DNA of 64,000 bases, taken from Desulfofarcimen acetoxidans DSM 771 (GTDB lineage: Bacteria; Bacillota; Desulfotomaculia; Desulfotomaculales; Desulfofarciminaceae). Position numbers and translations under genes: made by a program. The notes beneath the pieces are model-generated. The model saw only the letters and a list, made by a program, of their open reading frames with translations, was not told where the DNA came from and did no database searches. Shown piece by piece: positions 14,675 through 23,178 of the stretch (its first letter is position 1; each line of letters opens with the position of its first letter). The stretch lies in NCBI RefSeq assembly GCF_000024205.1, contig NC_013216.1, positions 3,844,001 through 3,908,000 on the forward strand, read 5' to 3'.

Positions 14675-14800
14675 CTATTATAGAATATTAACATATCGAT
14701 GTCAATTGATTTGATTCTATTTTAGAATAAAATATTCTTATATATTGGCTTACTATTAGTAAGCCTGTAGAATAAATATTAATTATTCTTTTTTGGAATA
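14675..14800. promoter_or_regulatory. Palindromic operators of the 14.7-kb switch
   Basis: ATTCTATTATAGAAT (about 14672-14686), ATTCTATTTTAGAAT (about 14713-14727) and ATTCTTTTTTGGAAT (about 14784-14798). Three near-identical 15-bp palindromes with centres about 40 and 70 bp apart lie between two divergent XRE genes; the last one overlaps the start region of the plus-strand gene. Confidence 0.7.
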
Positions 14801-14810
14801 TGGTGTTATT

Positions 14811-15122
14811 ATGGATATAGGAAAACGTATTAAGGAACTAAGAAAAACTAGAAAACTTACAACCAGACAGCTGGCTGATTTGTCGGATATATCTCAACCG
14901 GTTATTAGTCGTTTAGAAAACAATGAGCGTTCTGCTGATGTTGAGTTAATAAAGCGTATCTGCAAAGCCCTAGAAATAACTCTTCAAGACTTTTTTACAA
15001 CTCAAGAACCAGAACAGGAGCCGCTCCCCCCAGAAGCTCACCGGGTAATAGATAAGGTTAAGGGCCTATCACTGGATAAGCTTAAAGTGCTGGAGGCAGT
15101 TCTTGATACATGGGTTGATTAA
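14811..15122 (+). CDS. XRE-family repressor (CI-like)
   Basis: 103 residues: Cro/C1 HTH (GKRIKELRKTRKLTTRQLADLSDISQPVISRLENNERSADVELIKRICKALEITLQDFF) plus a short acidic/helical tail ending ...DKLKVLEAVLDTWVD. The ATG at 14811 has only a weak ribosome binding site, and the third operator lies just before it, so the message may be nearly leaderless. No ImmA-cleavage or RecA-type protease domain is visible in it. Confidence 0.82.
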   Translation: MDIGKRIKELRKTRKLTTRQLADLSDISQPVISRLENNERSADVELIKRICKALEITLQDFFTTQEPEQEPLPPEAHRVIDKVKGLSLDKLKVLEAVLDTWVD

Positions 15123-15289
15123 GTTGCCAAAAGTGCTAGGGTAATATGTCAAGAGGGAATTTAAAAACATATTTTTCCTTGTTTTTGGGTATAAAAAATT
15201 AACCACCACAGAAACACCCAAAAATTCCTGTTGCGGCTATAAAATTATTCCCTGATATTAAGGCATAATCTTAAAATATGGTTATTGTT

Positions 15290-15328
15290 TGCACCAATAA
15301 AGCTCAGGGAAAAACATATATTGGTGCA
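15290..15328. repeat. Inverted repeat, 10 bp
   Basis: TGCACCAATA (15290-15299) and TATTGGTGCA (15319-15328), perfect, 19-nt loop. Lies between the CI-like gene and the IS110 element; no gene in this 335-nt stretch. Confidence 0.55.
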
Positions 15329-15380
15329 CAAATAATATTTCAGTGCATCACCACTCTTTTACCTGTGGATAACTATGATA

Positions 15381-15428
15381 ATTAATATTCCTAGCCAGTT
15401 GGCAGCAGACAACCGCAGGAATATTAAT
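15381..15428. repeat. Inverted repeat, 12 bp
   Basis: ATTAATATTCCT (15381-15392) and AGGAATATTAAT (15417-15428), perfect, with a 24-nt loop. It sits directly at the downstream end of the IS110 transposase gene. IS110 elements lack terminal inverted repeats and often insert into palindromic targets, so it could be the remains of such a target; that is inference. Confidence 0.5.
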
Positions 15429-15457
15429 CAGCACCGTTACCGCAGTTATTTAAACAG

Positions 15458-16684
15458 CTATCCCCTGTCCGACCTGTAAAGCTGGTTCTTTGAAAGTAAG
15501 GAAAAAACCAGCCTTACAAACTTCCTAGCTGTAAGAACCTGAGCTCGTTTATGGGCATGTTTTTTTGATTCTTGAAATTTTTTTTGATAGTAAGCTCGGT
15601 ACTCGTCATTATGTCTCCTCAAACTGTCCGCAGCTTCTATCAGATAATACCTGAGATACCGGTTTCCAGCCCTATTCAGGGGTTTATCTTCACCGTCAAA
15701 TTCGCCGGATTGATTGCTATTCCAGGTGATACCTGAAAATTTAGCTAACTGGGACTGATCTTCGAACTTGTTAATATCCCCAATTTCAGAGATAATGCCG
15801 GCGGAAAACACTGGCCCAATTCCCTTGATTGACATCAATGGATTCGAGAGCTTGGCCATATCCCTGGCAATCACACTGTCCAATTTGCGGATGGTTTGCT
15901 CAAAAAAGCGGATATTATTCATACTGGTTTCAAGAATCAGATTAACCGAATCCGTGAGCTTCGGACTCATCCGGTAGGATTCACGGCAAATTCGTTTTAG
16001 CTCAGTAGCCAATGTTTCAGGGTTAGAAAATTGCTTATTTCCTTTATCCACAAGCAATTGAACCAAGTCTTCAAGTGGTGTATTAATAATTTCTTCCGGG
16101 CCAAAAAAATCGGTAATAATAGACATGCTGGTGGCTCCAAAGATATCACTGAATACATCACCATAATTACTAAATTTCATAAACAACATAGTTAAAAAAT
16201 AACTTTTTTCTCGCACAAGTGAACCCACCAGGTGAAACCTGTAACGGGTCAGTCGCTGTAGCGGAAGATACATCTCATCAACCTCGTAAGGTTTAGGTAA
16301 TCTGCCGTGTCTTAGTTTTTCAGCTATGATATAAGCGTCATATGCATCGTTCTTGCCCTTTGGAGGATAAGACTTCTTGAAGTTCTTGATACTTCTGGCA
16401 TTGAGTTGGTAAACTGTAGGCCTGTATGGCTTTAATTCTTCGGTGATTAGTAAATAATTCATCAAGTGAAAGTGGTATAAAGAAGTAGCTTCCATTCCAA
16501 AAACAACATGATCAAAGCTATCTTTAATCGATAACTCTTTAGTTTTAGATGCCAAACTCTCGGCACCTGAAATGGAGTTATCGAAAACTAACTTTTTCAA
16601 CAAAATCGTTCCGTCTAATTTCATAAAGCAAGCCACATTCTTATTCTTACCAATATCAATGCCAACATGCAAGGATATTGTCAT
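15458..16684 (-). CDS. IS110-family transposase (RuvC-like DEDD recombinase)
   Basis: 408 residues, full length. N-terminal DEDD domain: HVGIDIGKNKN (first Asp), GMEATSLYH (Glu), KNDAYDAYIIAE (two Asp). C-terminal transposase_20 domain: LMSIKGIGPVFSAGIISEIGDINKFEDQSQLAKFSGI, with the serine of NRAGNRYLRYYLIEAA-type region nearby. IS110 enzymes recombine a circular intermediate into a target guided by a bridge RNA. The 5' untranslated end of this gene is long and highly structured, as required by that model. Appears intact. Confidence 0.93.
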   Translation of the reverse strand: MTISLHVGIDIGKNKNVACFMKLDGTILLKKLVFDNSISGAESLASKTKELSIKDSFDHVVFGMEATSLYHFHLMNYLLITEELKPYRPTVYQLNARSIKNFKKSYPPKGKNDAYDAYIIAEKLRHGRLPKPYEVDEMYLPLQRLTRYRFHLVGSLVREKSYFLTMLFMKFSNYGDVFSDIFGATSMSIITDFFGPEEIINTPLEDLVQLLVDKGNKQFSNPETLATELKRICRESYRMSPKLTDSVNLILETSMNNIRFFEQTIRKLDSVIARDMAKLSNPLMSIKGIGPVFSAGIISEIGDINKFEDQSQLAKFSGITWNSNQSGEFDGEDKPLNRAGNRYLRYYLIEAADSLRRHNDEYRAYYQKKFQESKKHAHKRAQVLTARKFVRLVFSLLSKNQLYRSDRG

Positions 16685-16704
16685 AAAAACACCTCTGGTA
16701 AGTG

Positions 16705-16850
16705 GATTAACTTTTCCGTTTTCTACGCGAGAACATCCTCGTAATCAGAACTGACATGGAGCGGGAGACTACCTGGATCTGCTGCCATCCAGGTCAACTA
16801 TCATGCTGAACAGGCTAGGTGTTAGAACTAAAACGTAGAAGGAAAAGAAA
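16705..16850 (-). ncRNA. Candidate IS110 bridge RNA
   Basis: Upstream of the transposase. CTTTTCC and TTCTACG (16711-16727) pair with CGTAGAA and GGAAAAG (16834-16847) as a closing stem. Inside are ACCTGGAT/ATCCAGGT (16771-16794) and CGAG/CTCG (about 16728-16740). Nested stem-loops in the left end are the known layout of the bridge RNA in this family; which loops are target- and donor-binding cannot be told without the native ends. Confidence 0.55.
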
Positions 16851-16870
16851 CATACTTTATTAAGCAGTCT

Positions 16871-17512
16871 ATGCTGCTCGGGGTATTGAGAATTTACCAT
16901 CTTACCGGGATCATTCTAACTAAATGATTATTTAAATTGCTTATTTCATCAAACATTGACAGACAGGCACCTAAAAAGTACTATCTAAACCATTGTAAAT
17001 TATAGCACTCTTTAAAGAAAGTTGACAACACCACTCCCCCGGGTTTAAACAGCCTCACGTAAATCAGAATTGCTAAGCAAACATTCTAAGTGTCAGAATC
17101 AAACCCTGACGGGGAAAGAGAAACAGACTTAAAAAGCATTGTGGATATCACCACATGCGAGGAGGACTGATGAATTCATCTTACTAATTTTTCAGTGTGG
17201 GCTGTCTCTTTGAAAATGATTTGCCTGTGGATATTTTTCTGTCAATAAAATTTTCGGTTCGTATAGACATCACCATCCTATCATTGATTGGGTACCTTGG
17301 CGCAACTACTTCCAATAAGTAACCCACATGCAGTAATTCACGTGATTAATAGGTACCTTTACTGCATTGTTGTGGTATTGTTATTGACTTCATCAAACCC
17401 AGGTACCCTTGATATGGGAACCGGTTCCCTGAACATCCGGACCACAACATTCTACTATTTTAGAACATGTCGTATTCGGTTGTTCTGACTCTATTATACG
17501 AGGAGGATAACT
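16871..17512. other. Intergenic region between IS110 and the coiled-coil gene
   Basis: No gene seen. GGTACC-centred words recur at about 17291, 17351 and 17402; GGGAACCGGTTCCC at 17417-17430 is a 14-bp perfect palindrome. The ribosome binding site GAGGAGG lies at 17501-17507. Confidence 0.4.
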
Positions 17513-17791
17513 ATGACCAATGAACAGTTTCAAGAACTCGTAATAAATCACCTTAAAGCACTAACAAACGAAGTAAAAGAAATTAAATCAAATCAACACA
17601 AACTTGAACTACACATTGAAACAGAAGTTACCGATAAAATTAGAAGTCTTTATGAGTTCCGCGAAGTTCAGGCAAATGTCAATGAGCGTATCCTTGCAGC
17701 ATTAGATCGTATTGAATCTAAGGTAGAAACTCACGATATTCAGATTTCAATACTGGACAAAACTAAATCTAACAAGCGCAAGGTTAAGTGA
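17513..17791 (+). CDS. Small coiled-coil protein
   Basis: 92 residues, heptad pattern over most of its length (HLKALTNEVKEIKSNQHKLELHIETEVTDKIRSLYEFREVQANVNERILAALDRIESKVETHDIQISILDK), basic tail. GAGGAGG 6 nt before the ATG. It is of the same type as the protein at 10760-11002 and is near an XRE switch in the same way. Confidence 0.7.
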   Translation: MTNEQFQELVINHLKALTNEVKEIKSNQHKLELHIETEVTDKIRSLYEFREVQANVNERILAALDRIESKVETHDIQISILDKTKSNKRKVK

Positions 17792-17825
17792 TATTTAATA
17801 ATTTTCCCTTCTTTTGGGATAGAAT

Positions 17826-17984
17826 CTAAGGTGCCAGATCACTCATTGCCTGCGCACAGTCTTCGCATATAAACGTTCCATCCTCAAGAGCTAATGTGCC
17901 GGTAAGTTCTTTACAGCAGACACATTCATGCTTTTGCTTTTTCTGTTGCTTCCGGCGTTGTTTTCTCTTTTTAGGTTTAGTCAC
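17826..17984 (-). CDS. Small basic zinc-ribbon protein
   Basis: 52 residues from a GTG with AAGGGAGGTG upstream. A highly basic start (KPKKRKQRRKQQKKQKH) is followed by CVCC...CEDC, one zinc site. It starts 5 nt after the stop of the HTH gene at 17990, so the two are co-transcribed. Probably a nucleic-acid-binding accessory protein. Short enough to be missed by gene callers. Confidence 0.65.
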   Translation of the reverse strand: MTKPKKRKQRRKQQKKQKHECVCCKELTGTLALEDGTFICEDCAQAMSDLAP

Positions 17985-17989
17985 CTCCC

Positions 17990-18262
17990 TCACCTCCCTT
18001 CTGTGCCGGTTAGGTTAAGTATTGGCATCGACACAGATTTATTAATGGCATCTATAACGGATTTCGTTAGTTCATCATCAAAAAAAACAGCCGGTTCAAC
18101 ACTTAGCGCACTTGCTATTACTTTTAGTCTCTCAACGTCTAAACGTGTATTACCTAACATAATATGACGATAACCTTGTAAGGATAACTTTAACCTATTA
18201 GCAAGATAAGTTCTTGTAACCCCTTTAGCTTCTCTAATTTTTTCTACGTTTTCATGTACCAC
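17990..18262 (-). CDS. HTH regulator, XRE-like
   Basis: 90 residues: VEKIREAKGVTRTYLANRLKLSLQGYRHIMLGNTRLDVERLKVIASALSVEPAVFFDDELT, a Cro/C1-type HTH with a short tail. It is divergent from another XRE gene at 18443 with shared operators between. It and the downstream zinc-ribbon gene form the minus-strand side of a third regulatory switch in element B. Confidence 0.78.
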   Translation of the reverse strand: MVHENVEKIREAKGVTRTYLANRLKLSLQGYRHIMLGNTRLDVERLKVIASALSVEPAVFFDDELTKSVIDAINKSVSMPILNLTGTEGR

Positions 18263-18289
18263 TATTAAAACACCTCCAGTTGTATTACT

Positions 18290-18402
18290 AATTAACGAAT
18301 TCTGTTAGTAATATTATACTAACGAATATCGTTATAGTCAACACTAAACATTATACTTCTCTCAAATTTCGTTATAAGTATATCAAATTACGTTAGTCGC
18401 TG
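18290..18402. promoter_or_regulatory. TAACGAA operators of the 18.3-kb switch
   Basis: TAACGAATTCTGTTA (about 18292-18306) and TAACGAATATCGTTA (about 18321-18335, a perfect palindrome), with further half-sites TTTCGTTATAA (about 18367) and TACGTTAGT (about 18387). They lie between the divergent XRE genes and overlap both promoter areas. Confidence 0.65.
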
Positions 18403-18442
18403 TTACTATTATATTTAGTAACATTTTGTGAGGGATAAATTT

Positions 18443-18844
18443 ATGAATATAGGTAATAGAATTAGAACACAAAGAATATTAAAGGATTTTACACAAAAAC
18501 AATTAGCTGAACTTGTTAATGTTTCACCGCAAGTTATTTCTAATTGGGAGCGTGGATATACTCCAGTAATACCTCATGATGATGTTGTGAGATTAGCAGA
18601 TGCACTTGGTATCTCTCCTGCCTATCTTTTGTGTGAAACTGACATCAGTGAAACACCAGAACAGCAAATAGAATCTGCCATCAATGATGATGCCGATCTA
18701 TTGGAATTTTGGCATGAATTAAAAAAGAGAGATGATTTGCAACTTCTTTTTAAGCAAGTTAAACCGTTATCACCTAAATCAATAAAGAAGATAATTAAAG
18801 TAATCAAGGTTATTGAAGATGAGGAAGCTATGGAAGATTTATAA
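18443..18844 (+). CDS. XRE-family repressor
   Basis: 133 residues: HTH (GNRIRTQRILKDFTQKQLAELVNVSPQVISNWERGYTPVIPHDDVVRLADALGISPAYLL) and a helical tail of about 65 residues (EFWHELKKRDDLQLLFKQVKPLSPKSIKKIIKVIKVIEDEE), the shape of many ImmA-controlled repressors. ATG at 18443 chosen, with GAGGG upstream; a GTG at 18428 is possible. The vapBC-like pair and an ImmA gene follow on the same strand, so the repressor-protease pair is linked. Confidence 0.83.
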   Translation: MNIGNRIRTQRILKDFTQKQLAELVNVSPQVISNWERGYTPVIPHDDVVRLADALGISPAYLLCETDISETPEQQIESAINDDADLLEFWHELKKRDDLQLLFKQVKPLSPKSIKKIIKVIKVIEDEEAMEDL

Positions 18845-18866
18845 TAAAAGAAAGGAGGATAAGAAG

Positions 18867-19025
18867 ATGATAAAGCAGCAGACATATAAGCTTACCAAAA
18901 GAAAACCAAGAACCATCATTTTTTCGATAATAGATAAGCATAAAGTTAAAAAAGAACTGACTGCTTTCCGCTCTCTAATTGGTATGTGGGAAAATAAAGA
19001 TACCAGCTTCTTTGACAAGAAATGA
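18867..19025 (+). CDS. Putative antitoxin of the PIN-domain pair
   Basis: 52 basic residues with AAAGGAGG 8 nt before the ATG: IKQQTYKLTKRKPRTIIFSIIDKHKVKKELTAFRSLIGMWENKDTSFFDKK. Its end overlaps the toxin start (ATGA). A short protein directly coupled to a PIN-domain gene is most likely its antitoxin. The tail (SLIGMWENKDTSFFDKK) resembles the toxin-binding tail of VapB proteins, but no DNA-binding fold is obvious. Confidence 0.6.
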   Translation: MIKQQTYKLTKRKPRTIIFSIIDKHKVKKELTAFRSLIGMWENKDTSFFDKK

Positions 19026-19492
19026 GCGGAATTCTTTTAGATACGGTGATAATAATTGATTTTTTGCGGGCATTCCGTAGCTCAAGACCAAAAAGTAAAG
19101 AACATAAATATCATTCAGAAAAAGCAATAGAGTTAATTGAGGATTTAATAGAAAAAAGGATACCACGATACATATCATGCCACACAATAAAAGAGCTTCT
19201 ACAATATCCATATATATCTGAGCAAGAAGAAGCCAGAATTGATACTATGCTACCACAGTTTATTAAAATTTTACCGACTACCATGAAGGTTGCTAAGGTA
19301 GCTGGATACTTTTCCCGACAGTCAGCAGAATACAGAGAACATCATATAGAAGACTGCTATATAGCAGCTGCTGCTGTTACATATAACCTATCACTATACA
19401 CCAGAAATCCCGATGACTATAAGTATGTTGAACATGCAAATCTAAAAGTAACAGTACCCTACCAATACCAACCGTCAGTCAGTAGAGATTAA
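19022..19492 (+). CDS. VapC-like PIN-domain ribonuclease toxin
   Basis: 156 residues. PIN signature: first Asp in GILLDTVIIIDFLR, Glu in TIKELLQ, and the closing acidic group in HHIEDCYIAAAAVTYNLSLYTRNPDDYKYV. VapC toxins cut tRNA or rRNA in a Mg-dependent way. It overlaps the small upstream gene by 4 nt. The ~25-residue insert after the first strand (SSRPKSKEHKYHSEKAIE) is longer than usual but falls in a loop. Confidence 0.85.
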   Translation: MSGILLDTVIIIDFLRAFRSSRPKSKEHKYHSEKAIELIEDLIEKRIPRYISCHTIKELLQYPYISEQEEARIDTMLPQFIKILPTTMKVAKVAGYFSRQSAEYREHHIEDCYIAAAAVTYNLSLYTRNPDDYKYVEHANLKVTVPYQYQPSVSRD

Positions 19493-19525
19493 AGTAATCC
19501 TGCATACCTAACAGGAAGTGAAGAT

Positions 19526-19879
19526 TTGAATAAATATAAAAATAAATATGCAGTTATACGTGCTATGTTAAGCGGTACCATGGACCAGGATGAAGTTATG
19601 CTGGCTTATGGTATAATACCGAAGTTAGCTGAACTGGCGCATGATGTAGCAGCTTTTGTTTACCGCTCCAGAAAAGACAGATTTTACATAATAGTTAATC
19701 AATATCTTAGCCAAGAAACAAGAAAAGCTGTATTTTTTCATGAGCTCTGTCACATTATTAGGGACATGCCCGCCGCTGGCTATATTCTTGGCTTAAATAG
19801 GCAGAGAAGTCCAATTGAAAAGAGGGCTGATTTATTTATAAAAGAAGTAGCAGCAGCATTTAACACCCATAACGGGTGA
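19526..19879 (+). CDS. ImmA/IrrE-like metallopeptidase
   Basis: 117 residues from a TTG start (AGGAAG upstream). HELCH in VFFHELCHIIRDMP and the E of IEKRADLFIKEVAAAF give the M78 zinc site. It differs strongly from the other ImmA genes in the window. It lies in the same transcript direction as the XRE repressor at 18443, and its natural target could be that repressor. The C-terminus ends just after the zinc-binding helix, so the domain is minimal. Confidence 0.8.
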   Translation: MNKYKNKYAVIRAMLSGTMDQDEVMLAYGIIPKLAELAHDVAAFVYRSRKDRFYIIVNQYLSQETRKAVFFHELCHIIRDMPAAGYILGLNRQRSPIEKRADLFIKEVAAAFNTHNG

Positions 19880-19990
19880 TTTTGTGTTTTAGGGGTGATT
19901 CGACAAAATATTATTAAGTTATGAACTTAGTTTTATAGTGAAAGCAAAAGGAGGGTTGGAGTTAGAATTCATAAAAGGAGGGTTTGTATT

Positions 19991-20641
19991 TTGAAACTAA
20001 AAAGAGGCATAGTCTTCTTTCTCATGTTGGGGTTACTGTTAATGCTGCCAGTTCCAGCCATGGCTACCCCAAAAGTTATATTGGATGGCAATCAGCTATC
20101 ATTTGATGTATCACCTACAATTGAAAACGACAGAACTTTGGTACCACTTAGAACAATATTTGAAGCCCTTGGCGCAGATGTTAATTGGAATGGGACAACC
20201 CAAACCGTGACCGCAACTAAGGATAATGTTGAGGTAAAACTGCAAATTGGGGTAAAAACTGCTTATAAGAATGGCTCTCCTGTTACCCTTGACGTACCGG
20301 CTAAGATTATGAATGATAGGACAGTAGTACCGCTACGCTTTGTAAGTGAGGCTTTTGGATCTAACGTAGCTTGGGACGCATCAACGCAAACTATAACTAT
20401 TACTTCTATAACAGCAGTACCTGCAGTTACTGGACAAATTAAAGTTACTCCTCAGTCACAATCACAACAAGAACTATCTGTCACTCAAGGCCAATTTGTA
20501 GGCAGTACCGAATCAAACAAATACCATTCTCCTGATTGCAGATATGTCGAAAAAATTGCTCCCGAAAATAAGATTTGGTTTAAAGATGCCGTCGATGCCG
20601 AGGCACATGAATATGTACCTTGTGGAGTATGTAAACCATAA
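19991..20641 (+). CDS. Secreted copper-amine-oxidase N-terminal domain protein
   Basis: 216 residues from a TTG start with AAAGGAGGG upstream. Signal peptide: MKLKRGIVFFLMLGLLLMLPVPAMA. Two beta-rich repeats follow (ENDRTLVPLRTIFEALGADVNWN, NDRTVVPLRFVSEAFGSNVAWD), the Cu_amine_oxidN1 domain that is very common on the surface of this clostridial group. The C-terminal 45 residues (NKYHSPDCRYV...YVPCGVCKP) look like the small Cys-containing metal-binding domain found in Ada and secreted nucleases. Role: probably cell-wall associated; ligand unknown. Confidence 0.8.
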   Translation: MKLKRGIVFFLMLGLLLMLPVPAMATPKVILDGNQLSFDVSPTIENDRTLVPLRTIFEALGADVNWNGTTQTVTATKDNVEVKLQIGVKTAYKNGSPVTLDVPAKIMNDRTVVPLRFVSEAFGSNVAWDASTQTITITSITAVPAVTGQIKVTPQSQSQQELSVTQGQFVGSTESNKYHSPDCRYVEKIAPENKIWFKDAVDAEAHEYVPCGVCKP

Positions 20642-20652
20642 TATAACAATTA

Positions 20653-20675
20653 GCCCGGCCTTGTGGCCGAGTTTG
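20653..20675 (+). terminator. Terminator after the secreted protein
   Basis: CGGCCTTGTGGCCG stem, weakly followed by AGTTTGATTT. Confidence 0.5.
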
Positions 20676-20681
20676 ATTTAA

Positions 20682-20697
20682 TATTCCACGTGGAATA
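20682..20697. repeat. 16-bp palindrome resembling parS
   Basis: TATTCCACGTGGAATA, perfect. It differs from the ParB site TGTTTCACGTGAAACA at four symmetric positions. No parA/parB gene is in the window. A half-match (TATTCCACGTGATATA) is at 4020. Confidence 0.4.
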
Positions 20698-21823
20698 ATC
20701 CCGAATCACTGCCGGCAAGGTCGGGTGGACACAAACAGTATGCATAAAAGAGGTGATAGTTACGGGAGGCGTAAACGGCGGCTACCTAAGAAAGAAGGGT
20801 AAAGACAAGTGGGAAATAGTTGTGGAAGCAGGGAAAGATTCGGCTACCGGCATAAGAAAACGGATCAGTAAAACATTCAACGGATCGGAAAAAGCGGCAA
20901 AAAACGAGCTCGATCGTATAAAAAACGAAGTTAAACAGGCAACATATATTCCACCAACCAAAATGAACCTGCAGCAGTACCTTGAAAAGTGGATGGGGTT
21001 CCAGAAGGACAAGCTGGCCCCCCGGACATATCAGCGGTATCAACAAATAATTGACCTTAGGATTATACCGGCACTAGGCAAGATTATCCTGGAAGAATTA
21101 AAACCTATGCAGCTCCAAGAGTTTTATGCCAAGCTTAAAAAGTCTCCTCGTCTTGACGGTAAAGAAGGCACTCTATCGTTGGACACAATTATGTACCACC
21201 ATAGAATCCTAAGAGTTGCGCTTAATCAGGCAGTAAAATGGCAGATGATCGGCAGAAACCCGGCAGACGCTGTTGACACTCCAAAACAAAAAAGAAATCA
21301 GTTTACCGCCCTAGATGGGAATCAAACAAAGAGACTATTGGAATTGGCAGAAGGATCGCAACACTATCTGGCTTTGCTCTTAGCTCTAAGTACCGGTCTT
21401 AGAAGAGGTGAGATATACGGCCTACGATGGAAGGATATTGACTTCCACCACAAAACATTAACAGTTAATCAGGCAGTAAAGTATTTACCTGGTCAACCTC
21501 TTATTTTTGGCCCACCAAAGAACGATTTCAGTCGGAGAACTATTCCGCTGCCTCAGAAGGTATTTGATGCTTTTCAAGAGCGCAAAATAGCGCAGGATAA
21601 AATGAAAAAGAGGCTAGAATATGCCTATAGCGACAATGACCTTATTTTATGCCAAGAGGACGGATCTCCTACCCACCCTGACACTATTTCATCATGGTTT
21701 CAGAAGTTTATTAATAAACATTCTGGCTCAAATAAAAAAGAGTCTACTGACTGCATTACTCAGCAAGCAAACTCCAATAAAACAGTAAATTTACCAAAAA
21801 TAAGATTTCATGATCTAAGTTAT

Positions 21824-21849
21824 CCGTACATAAATAAAATCCGAACCTT
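21824..21849 (+). repeat. RIT left terminal inverted repeat
   Basis: CCGTACATAAATAAAATCC followed by GAACCTT, 26 bp, the exact inverse of 25226-25251. A second inverse-oriented partial copy (AAAGGTTTGGATTTTATT) lies at about 21889-21906, making the end palindromic. Confidence 0.9.
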
Positions 21850-21939
21850 CTATAAAATAGCTTAATAATAAGCCCTTTCCTTAATAGAAAGGTTTGGATT
21901 TTATTTTTATGCTGTATACTCCGAGCAGGAGGTGTACAG

Positions 21940-23178
21940 ATGAATACACAAAACTTAAGGGATAATTATCCCAAACTAATCGACTACATGGAAAGAGCTG
22001 GTTATTGCGCCACATATATAATAAAAGTGCGCCGTGAGATAGACTACGTTCTTTCTGGAGCGGATTCAAAGGACTGGGCGTCGTACACAGATATTTATCT
22101 GGAGCACGTGAATAAATCAAGTTCCCGGCATTATCTGCGTGGCAAACTGAATTGTCTTGGAATTATTGAGCGATTTGACAATCGCGGCCAGTACCCCGAC
22201 GGAAGGCGGCGACAGCAGATTGTGAAACGTGGTCTGTATCACTTGTTGTTGCCGGAGTTCAAAGCTGTGGTTGACTGTTACCGAGCATCTGAAAGCAAGA
22301 GAAACAAGAAGGCAACCACAATCATAGGCGAAGCGAGCCACGGTGCGAGCTTTTTGTACGCTTTGCAGCAGAAAGGCATAAATACTCTTGGCGAGATTAC
22401 AGAGGCGGCTGTGTTATCCGTTTTCATAGGTGATGACGACACTTTACGCCGGAGTTGCTCATACAAAAAGGACATCGTCGCAATTCTCAAAGCCTGCATA
22501 AGGGAGAATCCTGATTGCCCAGAGTTCACAAAAATATTGGCTTACCTGCCTGAATTACGGGAGCGCCGCAAGAACATCCAGTATTTGAAGCCGGATGAAA
22601 CACATCAGATCAAACAAGCTCTCGTAAATGGGGATTCGGGGCTTTCGCTCAGAGACAGAGCGGTTGGTTCACTGGTGCTTTATACCGGACTGCGCTGCTG
22701 TGACATTGCCGGACTGACGGTCAATGATATTGATTGGGAGAAAGAGCTAATCTGTATCAGACAGCAGAAGACTGGCGCTCTCCTCGAGTTGCCGCTTTCC
22801 GTAATCGTAGGCAATGCCGTCTATGACTATCTTGTGTCCGAACGCCCGGAGACCGAGTGCGAATTCCTATTTATCTCAGAAAATCGACCCTACGGACGTT
22901 TGTTGAGCGGAAGTATCGGAAACATTTCCAACAAGATAATGAAAGCCGCAAACATCAGACAAAGTGCCGGCGACCGTAGGGGATTTCATATCTTTCGCCA
23001 CCGAGTGGCAACAGAGCTTCTAAGCAGCGGTGTCCCTCAGCCTGTTATCAGCAGGGCACTTGGTCATACGTCACCCGATTCTCTGGAAACATATTTGAGC
23101 GCCGACTTTAAGCATCTCAAAGAGTGCGCACTCAGTATAGAACGGTTCCCAATGCCGGAGGTGTTTGCGTATGAGTGA
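21940..23178 (+). CDS. RIT tyrosine recombinase 1
   Basis: 412 residues with GCAGGAGG 9 nt upstream. N-terminal SAM-like region (NLRDNYPKLIDYMERAGYCATYIIKVRREIDYVL), a long middle part, then the catalytic domain: Arg in LYTGLRCCDIAGLTV, Lys in RQQKTGALLELPL, HxxR in FHIFRHRVATELL, Tyr in GHTSPDSLETYLSAD. All catalytic residues present. Its end overlaps the next gene by 14 nt. In RIT elements the three recombinases are always in this fixed order; the individual tasks are not established. Confidence 0.9.
   Translation: MNTQNLRDNYPKLIDYMERAGYCATYIIKVRREIDYVLSGADSKDWASYTDIYLEHVNKSSSRHYLRGKLNCLGIIERFDNRGQYPDGRRRQQIVKRGLYHLLLPEFKAVVDCYRASESKRNKKATTIIGEASHGASFLYALQQKGINTLGEITEAAVLSVFIGDDDTLRRSCSYKKDIVAILKACIRENPDCPEFTKILAYLPELRERRKNIQYLKPDETHQIKQALVNGDSGLSLRDRAVGSLVLYTGLRCCDIAGLTVNDIDWEKELICIRQQKTGALLELPLSVIVGNAVYDYLVSERPETECEFLFISENRPYGRLLSGSIGNISNKIMKAANIRQSAGDRRGFHIFRHRVATELLSSGVPQPVISRALGHTSPDSLETYLSADFKHLKECALSIERFPMPEVFAYE

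Larger units (their letters stand above)
15430..16870 (-). mobile_element. IS110-family insertion sequence (ends approximate)
   Basis: Defined by the transposase gene plus the structured upstream non-coding end. The exact ends cannot be found from one copy because the family has no clear terminal inverted repeats and makes little or no target duplication. Confidence 0.65.
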
